Assembly (NCBI GenBank): GCA_963082875.1
Contig: OY720097.1
Span: forward strand, 11,416,501 to 11,480,500
Direction: 5' to 3'
Origin: Corella eumyota
Taxonomy: Eukaryota > Chordata > Ascidiacea > Phlebobranchia > Corellidae
Length of the DNA stretch: 64,000 nucleotides
In this document: piece after piece, positions 30,001-40,001 of the stretch
Numbering within the stretch: the first letter of the stretch is position 1
How the letters are laid out: the number at the start of each line of letters is the position of its first letter
Translations under genes and position numbers: made by a program
The notes under the pieces: generated by a model
Told to the model about the DNA's origin: nothing
The model's input: only the letters and a program-made list of their open reading frames with translations
The model's database searches: none

Positions 30001-32838
30001 ATCTTAAATTGTTTTAATTGATTCAGACGGTTGAGGAAGTTGCAAAAGGAATATTATCCCAGGTACCCCCACCTGTTGATATTGAAGCTGTGATGAAAAA
30101 ATATCCTGTCATGTATGAGGAATCTATGAACACTGTGTTAATACAGGAAGTTATCAGGTTTGACCTATTAATTCTTTATTATAAACACAACTGAAAGCTC
30201 TATATATTTATATTACTATATAATGTGTTTTTATATTTTTATTCTTATATTGCCTTATCCTATTTATCCGTATATTAACTTTTTATATTTCGATGTTTAA
30301 ATAGAAATTCTATAATTTTGATGTTTTAATTATTCAATGAATGTTAATATGTCACTTTTTATTGTTTTGGCCTGCATTTTAGATATAACCGCTTATTGAA
30401 CACCATTATTTCATCATCTAAAGATTTGTTAAAGGCCATAAAGGGACTGGTTGTAATGTCAGAGTCATTGGAAAAGATGTTTAATAGTTTGTACATTAAC
30501 GAAGTTCCTACTATGTGGGCTGGAAAGGTAAACAGCTTAAATTCTTTTTATAAACATTTAAAAATAAGGACTTATAAATTTACAATGTCTTTCAAATTGG
30601 GCATTAAATCCTATTTTATATAGAATGTTTTTTTTACCAATGCTTAAAATTGTTCTTAAAAAAAACTTGTAAAAAAGAAATAAAAAACAATCTTTATATT
30701 ATTTAGGCATACCCATCACTTAAACCTCTAGCATCTTGGATCGAAGACTTATTAGCTCGTATGCAGTTTGTTCAACATTGGATTGATCATGGCGTGCCGG
30801 TCGTGTTTTGGATTTCTGGATTTTTCTTCCCCCAAGCTTTCTTGACCGGTACATTGCAGAATTATGCAAGAAAAGAAGTCATTTCTATCGACACCATCAC
30901 TTTTGGATTTACTGTAAGTTTGTAATTATAATTTAGTTTCAGAGATTTGGATATATTTTTATTAGTTAATAATGGGTTTGTAATGTTACTAATATTAGTT
31001 ACAAAGCCTAACTTTTAAAAAAATATAGAAAATTTCTTAATTAAAAGAAAAACTTTTAAAAAAATTTAGCAAATTTTTTAATTAAAAAAAAAAAATTACT
31101 TTTTACTACTAAAAAAATAAACTGTTTGATGAAAAGATGTTATTTATTCACAACACAATTAGTCTATTGCCTGTCTTGCTGGCTGCACCATTTACTTTTA
31201 CAATGAGGTTACAATTAAAATTGTTCTTTGTATGTTACTCACGCACCGCATAAAGCAGTTTTTTAAAGGTCTACAATTTAAATATACATGTACATATACA
31301 AATACTTCATCCACTAAGCTATATTACATATATATTTCCACAATTTAAATTCTATTTTTTAAACAAATGCAACTAAATTGTTTAGCCAAGGACAAACTAT
31401 TCACCAATATAATAACGTAATTATCAGGTGATGAAGGGAAATTATGAGGACATTAAAGAACGCCCTGTTGATGGTTGTTACATCAGGGGGTTATATGTAG
31501 AGGGTGCAAGATGGGATCATGAAAGTGGATTATTGGGTGAATCTAGACCAAAGGAGCTGTACACTGACATGGCCCCAATGTGGCTTGTTCCTGTTGGAAA
31601 TAGGTGAGATTTTATAAAGTTTATCTTAAGTCATTATTAGATTTAAACCAAGTTATATTAGGTTATTATTTCATTTCTAATAAGCTAGAAATTATCCTTA
31701 AAAAAGCATATTCACATGTTATATCATATTTATTTTACAATTCACATTTTACATACTTTATTACAAAATTGTAGTTTTATTATTTAAGAATTTTGATGAT
31801 AACCCACAAATGCTATGATTATTTTATTAAGTAGTGCTGCCATGTAGCTGTTTAAAGTTATGTGTTAGGTGAAATGGGAGGCCTCCCAATGCCGTGGGAG
31901 GCCAACCCTTAGCTACTTTATCTGATTTTTAGAATTCACTTAACAAGTTTAGAGTTTATTAACACAGCTTAGTTAAGAGTTAAATTTTTAGTGTTTAATT
32001 TTTTTATTGTATGAAAAATTAGGTTCTGTGACTGCATAATACCTGGTAATTGTACTTTTAGTTTGTAGTATTTTAACTTAGCAGTAAATAAATAAAGTGG
32101 TTTATAAGAGTTTGTAGTTGTTCTGTGTTTTGCGAGGTTAGTTAAAAAAAAGAAAACTTTAGTCACCTTTAGTAGAATATATGTTTAACTTATTCATTCG
32201 TAATTATAACTATAATTTGATAAGAACTTGTAGTTGGTTTGATTTATCAATAATTAAAAACATGCATAGATTTGCTAAATACGCCAAATCCGAAACTGTA
32301 TTATTTATTTAACGGTAAAAATCTGCACATAATACATAGGCCTATAGGTTATTAGAGTACATGCAGTTTTACCGTTGTACAGTGCAGTTTTGGTCATTTA
32401 GTTAATTCAGTTTTTTATGTAAAAATTTTTAGTTAAAAAATATTTTTGTCTGTAATTTTTTTGGGGGTTTTTGTAATTATTTTATATGGTGTGTTGTTGG
32501 GACTTGTTTTAAGCTATTCGTAGGCACCAAACTAAAGAAAGAATAGTGTGACATTGGTGCGGCTTAAACAAAAATCTTTTAGCTAGTAGTCTAGAGCCAA
32601 AATTGGCATACCACGCTATAAAACTTTGCCTCAAAATTTTTTTTTTTTCTTTTTAAGAACTGTACCTACTACTGGTATCTATTTGTGCCCAATTTACAAA
32701 ACCCTCACAAGAGCTGGCACCCTATCTACAACTGGTCACTCTACCAACTATGTTATCGCTGTTGAAGTTCCAACAAACAAAAGTCAAAAGCATTGGGTTA
32801 AGAGAGGAGTGGCTATGATTTGTGCCCTTGATTATTAG
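41..32838 (+). CDS. DNAH1: Axonemal dynein heavy chain 1 (inner-arm), multi-exon, 5' end outside window
   Basis: This is the motor ATPase of a single-headed inner dynein arm that slides microtubules in cilia and sperm tails. The first exon in the window (41-221) already aligns to about residue 100 of the human protein, so only the N-terminus is missing. Nearly 80 exons follow in frame to the stop at 32836-32838. Order seen: tail and linker (41-10913), AAA1 P-loop [11 protein letters not shown]2 [11 protein letters not shown]3 [11 protein letters not shown]4 GVGGSGRQS, stalk and microtubule-binding tip (21180-23922), AAA5/6 and the C-terminal domain ending in ICALDY. The N-terminal stretch ([33 protein letters not shown]) and the ICALDY end match DNAH1 rather than DNAH3, 7 or 12. 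All four P-loops look intact, with no in-frame stops, so the gene looks functional. Two oddities are listed as findings: a GC donor at 2884 and an unresolved junction between 1649 and 1952. Confidence 0.97.
5744..5792 (+). repeat. Two-copy tandem repeat in a DNAH1 intron
   Basis: Two near-identical copies of a unit of about 25 bases (core TGTAAATATGCCTATAAAA) stand in direct tandem in the intron between the exons ending at 5624 and starting at 6002. No function is suggested. Confidence 0.75.
11072..11309 (+). other. DNAH1: DNAH1 exon with the AAA1 catalytic P-loop
   Basis: This exon carries the main ATP hydrolysis site of the motor. The Walker A motif GPAGTGKT lies at 11127-11150. The downstream [10 protein letters not shown] stretch supplies the Walker B acidic pair. 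The AAA1 module continues through the exons at 11516-11686 and 11897-11986, which include [16 protein letters not shown] (sensor region). AAA1 is the site essential for motility in axonemal dyneins, and every key residue is present. Confidence 0.95.
13118..13290 (+). other. DNAH1: DNAH1 exon with the AAA2 P-loop
   Basis: The Walker A motif GPTCSGKT lies at 13183-13206. The usual glycine after GPT is replaced by cysteine, but the GK[ST] core is kept. AAA2 in dyneins binds ATP mainly as a structural ligand. The following exons (13569-13708, 13908-14040, 14334-14517) complete the module, including the conserved [20 protein letters not shown] stretch. Confidence 0.9.
14101..14146 (+). repeat. Two-copy 21-base tandem repeat in a DNAH1 intron
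   Basis: The unit AAAGTTAAAAATATAAAAGT occurs twice in succession, preceded by a decayed third copy. It is AT-rich simple sequence with no sign of function. Confidence 0.7.
16509..16712 (-). mobile_element. tRNA-derived SINE copy, reverse orientation, in a DNAH1 intron
   Basis: Read on the minus strand, the stretch opens with an A-box-like region (GGTGGCGTGAAAGAGTAGTT) and a B-box-like region (GGTTTAATTTTC). It ends in a tail containing GCAACTCGAGACTGGGT. The same tail ends the plus-strand copy at about 23001-23270, and the two also share a GTAAGGC block in the middle. The copies are clearly diverged, so this is an old insertion. Boundaries are by eye, to within about 10 bases. Confidence 0.72.
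16741..16872 (+). other. DNAH1: DNAH1 exon with the AAA3 P-loop
   Basis: The Walker A motif GPTGTGKT lies at 16753-16776. AAA3 is the regulatory nucleotide site in dyneins. The Walker B region FFIDDLNMP follows in the exon beginning at 17060, and the GPPGGGRN loop in the exon beginning at 17374. Confidence 0.92.
19085..19134 (+). repeat. Two-copy 26-base tandem repeat in a DNAH1 intron
   Basis: The unit TTTTGTTAGTGGTATATAAC plus a short ACAC tail occurs twice in direct tandem. The copies are almost identical, which suggests a recent duplication. Confidence 0.8.
19263..19459 (+). other. DNAH1: DNAH1 exon with the AAA4 P-loop
   Basis: The exon encodes the AAA4 nucleotide-binding loop GVGGSGRQS near 19409-19435. 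It has the Arg in place of Lys that is usual for axonemal AAA4 sites. The exons that follow (19771-19930 and 20096-20280) carry the conserved FLFSDTQIK and [11 protein letters not shown] stretches. Confidence 0.9.
21180..23922 (+). other. DNAH1: DNAH1 stalk coiled coil and microtubule-binding domain
   Basis: The exons at 21180-21299 and 21539-21715 encode the outgoing helix of the stalk, which is rich in E, A and Q. The exons at 21846-22007 and 22422-22582 encode the microtubule-binding tip ([43 protein letters not shown]). The exons at 23313-23470 and 23720-23922 encode the return helix. The 730-base intron between tip and return helix carries a SINE. Confidence 0.88.
23001..23270 (+). mobile_element. 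tRNA-derived SINE copy in a DNAH1 intron
   Basis: The sequence has a tRNA-like head: A-box-like TAGTGGTGAGAAC, and B-box GTTCAATCC about 40 bases further on. A unique body follows, then a 3' part with GCAACTCGAGACTGGGT and a short A-rich end. The related reverse copy at 16509-16712 shows that it is a dispersed family. It lies in the intron between the dynein microtubule-binding tip and the return stalk helix. Confidence 0.78.
26811..26900 (+). repeat. Degenerate direct repeats in a DNAH1 intron
   Basis: GAAAGAGGGGTTAAAA occurs twice about 65 bases apart, with decayed GGTTAAA units between. It looks like an old local duplication in AT-rich intron sequence. Confidence 0.55.
31604..32657 (+). 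other. Last DNAH1 intron, about 1.05 kb
   Basis: This is the longest intron of the gene, between the donor after 31603 and the acceptor before 32658. It holds a perfect 12-base palindrome GGGAGGCCTCCC (31876-31887) with a half copy GGGAGGCC just after it. No exon, RNA gene or recognisable mobile element was seen in it. Confidence 0.7.
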
Positions 32839-33064
32839 TTCCTATACTGACACTGTTATTTTTGTGTGTTCTCGATTTTATGTATTTAAGCTTTATTTTA
32901 TGTATTTAGTTTTTAAAAATTTGTTTTAAGTTTTTGTTTTTCTAGCGTTTATAAACTATATATTTTTTGTAGCAACTCAGTGTATTTTTTATATTGATGC
33001 TGGCTTATTTATTAAATAGTCTTTTTTTAGATAAGATCAGAAAAGAAATGTATTAAAATTAGCG

Positions 33065-33070
33065 AATAAA
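33065..33070 (+). terminator. Candidate polyadenylation signal of DNAH1
   Basis: This AATAAA lies 227 bases after the dynein stop codon at 32838. It is the first canonical hexamer in the 3' flank. The rest of the spacer up to 34029 is AT-rich, with nothing recognisable beyond the 3' flank of the convergent kelch gene. Confidence 0.55.
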
Positions 33071-34029
33071 CACAGGTTTTGCTAATATTTTGCCTTGTTT
33101 GTAAATTTCAGGTAGGAAAAAATTTATTGTTCGTTTTTGTTTAAATTAGCAAATTAGGTATTTGCTTTAAAAATGTATATTAATATTTGTTTCTTGTGTA
33201 CGTAGCAAGTAATTTGCCTAAGGCAGATTACAAATTAGATACAAAACCGCTTAAGAAAAATTAAAAACAGCCTACATGATTATAATACTTCCTTGTTTAA
33301 CTCATATATTTCTAAAAGTAATGCCTACATATATTAAATACAACACAGCATTGTTTTTTTTATTTATTGTTAGTATAACATAAATGTGTAAGATTCTGTT
33401 AAAAATACTGCAAAATAATATATAAATATAAACTATATCTGCATACATTTATAATAAATGGTGTAATTATTTAATTGTAACTGGAACAATGTATATTTAA
33501 AAATAAAACTAAAAACTTTAAATAAAACAAAATCCAAGAAAGTACCGCAAATAAAATTTTAAATTGGTAAACAAACAAAAATATTTAAATTGCAGCCACC
33601 AAAAATTTAATACAATTCAATTACATCTCCATTATAGGCAATATACTTAAAATTTAATGCATTAGTAAGTAACATTATACAAAATCTCTTTTAAACGTAT
33701 ATTCTAAGAATGTTAAATTGAAAGCTGTTAATATATACAAAATATAAGACACTAGATTGGTACAGAAACTTTTTTTATGTTGCAAATAAAAATACACACT
33801 TTTCGTTGTTGCATAAAATATAAATAACAAAATATTAATACTAATAAAAAAATAAATTGTGCAATTTTTAGTACCCTACTAACTAAATACATTGATTTTG
33901 GAAAAAAAATGACAAAGTCTAGTATTGAAAATGTTGTTGAGAGATATACATTCATCTGTTGCTGGGAGCTATGTGTTTTTGCAATATAAAATTATGCTAA
34001 AAAAAAAGTAAGTCATTTATTCGATGCCC

Positions 34030-35742
34030 CTAATCTTTAGTAACAAATTTGCATTTCCACATAGTTATCGGGTGAGCAACATGCTGACTGGTTTCACCAT
34101 CCAACTTACCCCCTACAAGTACCAAATAATTATCTATAAGACCCCCTGTCGATACTTTAAGATTGGCACAGTCATTTTCAATATTTTCTAAATTTTGTAA
34201 AATTTTTGAATTTTGGTAAAACGAGTTTTCTTTAGCAGGTAATTCATCATAAGACTCAATAACAAAATCATTTTTATTGCTGTTAATTGTTTGAGGTGTT
34301 TCTATGAATGATGTTGTTTCATATTTTACAAACTGTTTTTTATCATAAGGGCGCCATAACTTTTCCGTTGAGTTTAAATTGTATGAATAATGATTGACAG
34401 TTTCTAAGTTGTGAAGACTGCTTTGGGATGAGTTAATATTAAACAGTGGGTTTGTGTATGAATAAATTGAACTTTTAGTCATGCTTGAAGATCTGGCTTT
34501 GCCAAGCAATTGTGTTTTGTCATTGTTCAGTTCGAATGTTCTATTTAAACTTCCATTTTCACCAGAATTTGATCTTTTTTTTTCCTTATGGAATAAATTG
34601 TCAATTTTCCCACTTGAAAAGTTTTCTTGTGGTTGCACTTCAGATACTTGAATTATATTATCTGAATTTTTGCTATTGTTTATTTGGGAATTATTTGTCA
34701 CGCCACTTAAATTAGCAGAATTTCGGTTTGACTTTTTATGAAAAGGAGCAACTGAAATATTATTTTTACCATCCTCTAATTCAATTAAATTGTTAAAACT
34801 ATAATTGGGTAAAGTAACGAGGCAATGACTGGAAGACAAAGAAGGGTGAACATCATTTAAAAAATGGCAAGTGTGCCAGACCTGAGTTGTTTTCCAGGAG
34901 ACTTTTATTCTCCACAATTTTGAATCGATTTGACCATCTTCTTTATTACCACCATAGACAAAAATGTGATTTCCAACTAAACACATGGCGTGCCCAAATA
35001 TTTGCTGTGGTGCATTTCTCGTTCGTAACAACGTCCAAACCTCATTGGTGAAATTCCAGTTCCATGCCTCAATTTGATTTTTGTCAGAAACACCCATTAA
35101 TCCCCCTGTTACCCACATGGTGTCACCATAGACAATGGCAGAATGCTTATAGCGGCCTGATGGAACTACGTTACCAGTCATAGCAGATTTTTTCTGGCTC
35201 CATGAATCGTTTTTAAAATTGTAAGCCCACATTTCTTGGCTTGGACCTTTTAAGTCAATATAACCCCCATAAATAAACATTTGTTTTCTATACAATACTG
35301 CTACATGCTCTCTTCTACCACATGGAGAGCTACAGTTATTGGATGGTGTTGCTTTTTTTGACCACAAGTTAAACTTGGGGCTAAATATCCATAGTGGTGT
35401 TTCCTCTGCGCATGAAAACGACATCTCACCCCCAAAAATATACAATTTTTCGTTATGTTCTATAATCGTATGACCTTCAAGAGGTGGAGGTTTATCTCCA
35501 GTTGCACATACTTCACTCCAAGTCTCCGACACAATATTATACCGCCAGAAATCATTCTCTGTTCCATTTAAACTTCTGCCTCCATAGAGATACAAAAAGC
35601 CTTGGTGAAGGCACACAGTGTGTCTGTTTCTTTGTGCTGGCCCATCATTTTCACAGGTTATGGGATTCCATGAACAAGGTATGGACAGTTGAAACGGGTT
35701 GTTTAATTCTGGCTGTAAGCAACCAAAATTAAGTATCCGCAT
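34030..35742 (-). CDS. Kelch-repeat beta-propeller protein, single exon
   Basis: One uninterrupted frame encodes 570 residues. Five or six kelch motifs are visible in the first 300 residues, each with the GG pair and spaced Y/W residues (LYLYGGRSL, LYIFGGEM, MFIYGGYID, MWVTGGLMG, IFVYGGNKE). A polar Asn/Ser-rich stretch without domain character covers residues about 320-520. The last 40 residues return to a kelch strand (YLVLVGGKLDGE), so the insert seems to sit within or before the last blade. There is no BTB, F-box, signal peptide or membrane segment, so a substrate-binding or scaffold role is only inferred. I do not recognise a named orthologue. The ATG is preceded directly by a TTTTTAAG|GT 3' splice-like site, so a 5' leader exon or trans-spliced leader is possible. 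It converges with DNAH1 and diverges from the CRADD-like gene. Confidence 0.9.
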   Translation of the reverse strand: MRILNFGCLQPELNNPFQLSIPCSWNPITCENDGPAQRNRHTVCLHQGFLYLYGGRSLNGTENDFWRYNIVSETWSEVCATGDKPPPLEGHTIIEHNEKLYIFGGEMSFSCAEETPLWIFSPKFNLWSKKATPSNNCSSPCGRREHVAVLYRKQMFIYGGYIDLKGPSQEMWAYNFKNDSWSQKKSAMTGNVVPSGRYKHSAIVYGDTMWVTGGLMGVSDKNQIEAWNWNFTNEVWTLLRTRNAPQQIFGHAMCLVGNHIFVYGGNKEDGQIDSKLWRIKVSWKTTQVWHTCHFLNDVHPSLSSSHCLVTLPNYSFNNLIELEDGKNNISVAPFHKKSNRNSANLSGVTNNSQINNSKNSDNIIQVSEVQPQENFSSGKIDNLFHKEKKRSNSGENGSLNRTFELNNDKTQLLGKARSSSMTKSSIYSYTNPLFNINSSQSSLHNLETVNHYSYNLNSTEKLWRPYDKKQFVKYETTSFIETPQTINSNKNDFVIESYDELPAKENSFYQNSKILQNLENIENDCANLKVSTGGLIDNYLVLVGGKLDGETSQHVAHPITMWKCKFVTKD

Positions 35743-37237
35743 ACCTTAAAAATCTAATTGTATAAGTATAAAAATTTAATTTAAATTGTTAACCGTAACC
35801 GTTTTGTTTTACAAGCCCTCTTGGCAGTCTGGCTATGCTTCACTATTTTTAGAACAAACCTAGTAACAGACTACAAGGTTTAACGACTAAACATACATGG
35901 GACATACTAATTTATACCCATCTTACACTAACAACAATACAGAAAAATTTCCATTTGGTCACGTTTAAAGTCCAAGGGTGTTGCCCCTAAAAACGAAACA
36001 TTAGTTTACCGTAGTCATGAGATTAGGTCATATGTTATGACGATGTTCACTCATGTGTATCCTGTCAGGTGTGGTTTGTTTGTAATGTGCCAGCTGATTA
36101 ATGCTTAAAGTATTCTCGTAGTGGTTAACATAAATCTATAACAAGGTGCTTAGGGGTAATATTGTGGATTTTTAACCGTTGATAAGGCTTTAGACATTAA
36201 CATTTTTATTAACACTTGTCTCGACCACACCGAACTTATTTAAGGCGGGCTATAAGTAGCTGTTCTTAGCGTGTTATACGGTTACCCAAACAATTAGGCA
36301 TAGTTTTATTGCTGTCTTAAAATTTTATTACTGACATGTTTTCTTTGCTGTAACAAACATGTTATATTCGTGCTCTGGCATAAATAACAGCCCCTTAACT
36401 TGTATCCTTCCTATGGACTGAAATCCGTTAAATGTTTTGAAACATGTTTCCTTAACTTAATCTTCCTTTACTTAATTTAAGTACTTGATATCTCGAGCAG
36501 AACACTAGCACAAGCGTTACGTTCCAATAATTTAAATAAATGAAAAGTTAATTTCCATATATCAATTTGATTTTTTGGGCAAGTATAAATTGCATAACTT
36601 AATAATGTTGTTACAAAATATATCAATAAGTCATCATAAAAATATTAAACAACAATGTTTTTGATTGATTGTAACTGTTTGATATCAAAAATATAAATTA
36701 GTAATTATTTTTGTATTTATTTGCAGATGACTTATTTATTTTAGTTTGATTCAAATGTCGCGAATAATATATTGTTTGTTATTTTAAATGAAGTTTAAAA
36801 TTTTAAAAGATTAGTAAAAATGAATACTCATAAACGATTTGTCAAGAATTTGTCTACTTTGTAGTAACAACAAACACATCCCACTAAAGTTTCATAAGGC
36901 CCCAGTTACAAAGCACACAAACGATACAAAACTTATTTAAAATACGAATATCGCCAAGACAGGACAATGTTATCTTGTGTTTACTGTAAACTTGGCAAGG
37001 GCTAAAACTACAAAGAGCGTTATTTCGAAGGTTACAGAAACTTTAAAAAAAACATTTCAATTATGTTCTTGTGGCATATGCTGAGTTAAAAATAAAATCT
37101 TATTCAAAAAAATTTGGGATAATTTCGCAAATCTACTTGTAGAGTTATTTTAAAATCATTTAGCAACTGATAAATTTGTAGAAACGCATTACTATATTTC
37201 AAGGGTCGGTTGTGTAGGTTTATAACAACTGAATAAA
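35743..37237. promoter_or_regulatory. Divergent spacer between the kelch gene and the CRADD-like gene
   Basis: About 1.5 kb separates the two opposed start codons and must contain both promoters. I see no coding exon, RNA gene, clear TATA arrangement or repeat in it. The sequence is AT-rich throughout. Confidence 0.5.
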
Positions 37238-39556
37238 ATGAGTGTTAAAATACAGAGGTCAGTCTCAAAAACCAAGCATGGTACGTATAAGAAAAGATTG
37301 TGGAGTTTGGATTTTGAACAATTACCGTGGATGCATTGGCTTGAGATAGGTATCGATTAAAATTTGGTTGATAAAAATATTTACTAATGTATATGAATAT
37401 TAATAAACAAAAAAACGTCAACTGTTTTGCAGATCCAATGCGATACGAAGAAGAACAAATTCTAAAGTTTCTTTACCCAATCCTACTTCAAGAAATCAAC
37501 ACAAAAAGTCCCTCCAGAATAATTCATTTTCTGGTTGGTAAAGGTGTTTTATATTGGCAGGATGCAGTTATTATTCAACATGCCAGACAAACTGACTTAG
37601 AACAAAATGGGTAAAATATTTACAACATGCAACATTACAAGTAATTTTAGCTATAATGACAATATTTAATATGACATCATGATTTAGACCTTTGCTTAAA
37701 ATCCTTATGACACGTGGTCGTGCTGGATTTTATGGACTGATTGATGCACTTAGATCAAGGCGAGGATCATGGCAAGGCTATTTGGCAGATATGCTGGAGA
37801 TGAAATACAATTTAGTTTCCATTAAAGGTACAGCTTGTTTTTATTTTAACAACACTTAAATTACAAGCAAAACAATATTTGATTATTTATGAGTTTTTCA
37901 AATAAACTAATGATAAACTTAACTTACTATAATGTTTAAAACATAAATAACATATTCGTAGATATGATCGATATTTACAAAATTGTCTGCCACGATCTTG
38001 TCAAAATTATGCCAGTCGGTTGGAGCGCATTACCTCGCGTTCTTGGTCTTTCAGCAAAAGGCATTGATAAGGTTTGTTTCGTAATATGATGGAGATATTT
38101 GTAACTAGTCAAACATTAATGTACCTTACTACTTATAGATTTTAAAACCTTCTCGCTGATTTTTTTACCGTTAAAAAGACTCAATTTGATAGACATTATG
38201 TTTTCTTTATAGTGTCGACGCAGTAATAAGTTGCTAACTAACCAAGTTTTACATTCGTTAATGATGTGGACTGGAAGGCGTACTGACAACGACACACTTC
38301 TTGCTGAGCTAATTGTTGGTCTTCGAAAAATAAACAGATCAGACATTGCAAGTAAGAATAAGACACCAAATTTTTAAACAAGTTGAATCATAGTAGAAGA
38401 TTTGACTTTGACTAAAAACTTACTAGATAGATTAAGATGGATTTAACATCTTGTTTTTTTCTTACTTTAGGTGGAATAGTTATCTTGGTTAACTCTGTAA
38501 ACGCATACGACGTTGGGGAAAATGGACCGACGGAATTTCGAAGTACAGTCGAAGAAGACGTACAGAAAGATACAAATCGTTCGTATTCAAACAGTCCAGA
38601 AAAAGACACACGATTTGGTGGAAGTGAATCCTGGTTATCGGACGAATTACCAGAAGTAAGGCTTGGTCATTTTAAATATTTTATTGTTGCACCCTAACAT
38701 TAAAATACTTGTAGCAAATGTTATATTTCACAGAGTGGACGAATTGATTCAGACAATCGGGGAAGTTACACAGACAGATGTGCAACAGCGCCACGTAAAT
38801 TTCTCTTACTTCAATTTTTGTTAATAAAAATGTTTATAAATTTGTTAGGATTTATCAACTTTTATTACAATGTTTGTTTAAAGTTGGACGGCATTTATCA
38901 AGAGGGGATTCAGGATTTAGATCGACATCTCCGACACAATCTACTAAGGTTATTCGAATCGGGGGAAAGCGGTCATTGAGATCGAGGACTAACAATTTGG
39001 AAAGTATTCATCGATCTGAACTAACCCGGTATTTTAAAGTTGTGGAAAAAAATAATTTTATTATCAGTATGAACTATACTTAGTGCGTATAATAGGTTTT
39101 GTTTACCTTACTATTTTGTAAACTTGTTTTACGTCATCCCATCGTAAAATTAGACTATTTGACCGGTTTTGTTTACGTACGTAAAATACGTTACATGATA
39201 GCCGCAACCGAAAATTGTGTAAATTTTCACAGGAAGCAATTTTAAACACGTTTTGCTTTTAAGCGCTAAACTGTATTTCTAGTTGTTATAATTCGTATTA
39301 AGTGTGAAATTTATCAAATAACCTCTGTGGGAAATACCTCAAGGCTACATACAGTGTGCTACATTTTCATTGTGAACAATTAAATATATGAACATTTTTT
39401 TGCAGATTTCAAGCAGGCAAAGTGTTTAACTTTGGGTTAAGCCCTCGTTCGGCAAACAACGAGTGGGAAAAACGTAGGCCCTCGATTTTGCAAATGGATT
39501 ACATGACTAATCCAAGCAAAGACAACATGTTTATGGATTACTTAGTATACCAATAA
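37238..39556 (+). CDS. CRADD: CARD plus death-domain adaptor, CRADD/RAIDD-like, with C-terminal extension
   Basis: Nine exons join in frame: 37238-37280, 37433-37610, 37688-37827, 37962-38071, 38213-38351, 38471-38655, 38734-38794, 38884-39028 and 39406-39556. They give 383 residues. Residues about 20-105 form a CARD (LYPILLQEIN, IIHFLVGKGVL, LLKILMTRGRAGF, match to LLDILPSRGPKAF of human CRADD). Residues about 125-205 form a death domain (WSALPRVLGLSAKGIDKCR, matching the VLSLGLSQTDIYRCK region of human). CARD-then-DD order is the signature of CRADD, which bridges PIDD1 to caspase-2. The human protein ends after the death domain; here about 180 further Ser/Arg-rich residues of no known family follow. 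The first exon is short, but its ATG and phase fit. Another CARD-DD adaptor not orthologous to CRADD is the alternative. Confidence 0.83.
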
Positions 39557-39606
39557 GTTGGTTGTTATAATAAAAGCTTAGGCCTGTAAGCTAGTTTAAA
39601 AGTAGA

Positions 39607-39612
39607 AATAAA
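39607..39612 (+). terminator. Candidate polyadenylation signal of the CRADD-like gene
   Basis: This AATAAA lies about 50 bases after the stop codon. The remainder of the spacer to the CEP55 start at 41342 is AT-rich. It contains one perfect TGACGTCA (39994-40001) and otherwise nothing I can assign. Confidence 0.6.
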
Positions 39613-39993
39613 GCGTGTACAAACTTTGACACTTTGATGTAAAAAACTTTCTTTGCTTTTAAATAAATTGGATTATAGTTAAATATTCATATCAATATGT
39701 TAAATAACATTGCAAAGTGTTTTTTGTATTATATCAGTTAGTCAATAGATTAATAGACACGCATTAATTTTGACGACGTTCTGGAACTTGATGTCAGATG
39801 ATTTTTTAACATTACTTAAATTTAGATAAAGTTTTGTTTTTTTGTAGTTTTTATTAATACCATTCTATTTTAATAATTTAAAATTTGTAATTAAAATACA
39901 TACAAAGACTTGCTTGATTACTTGTGTTTTTTTAAAAGCGAGATGCGAAGTAAAAAAAGTTATCTTTTTTTCTAACGCGCATCATTGATTTGG

Positions 39994-40001
39994 TGACGTC
40001 A
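39994..40001. promoter_or_regulatory. Perfect CRE-type palindrome TGACGTCA
   Basis: This eight-base palindrome is the classical CREB/ATF site. It lies between the CRADD-like and CEP55 genes, about 1.3 kb before the CEP55 start. A match by chance is possible, so the regulatory role is inference. Confidence 0.35.
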
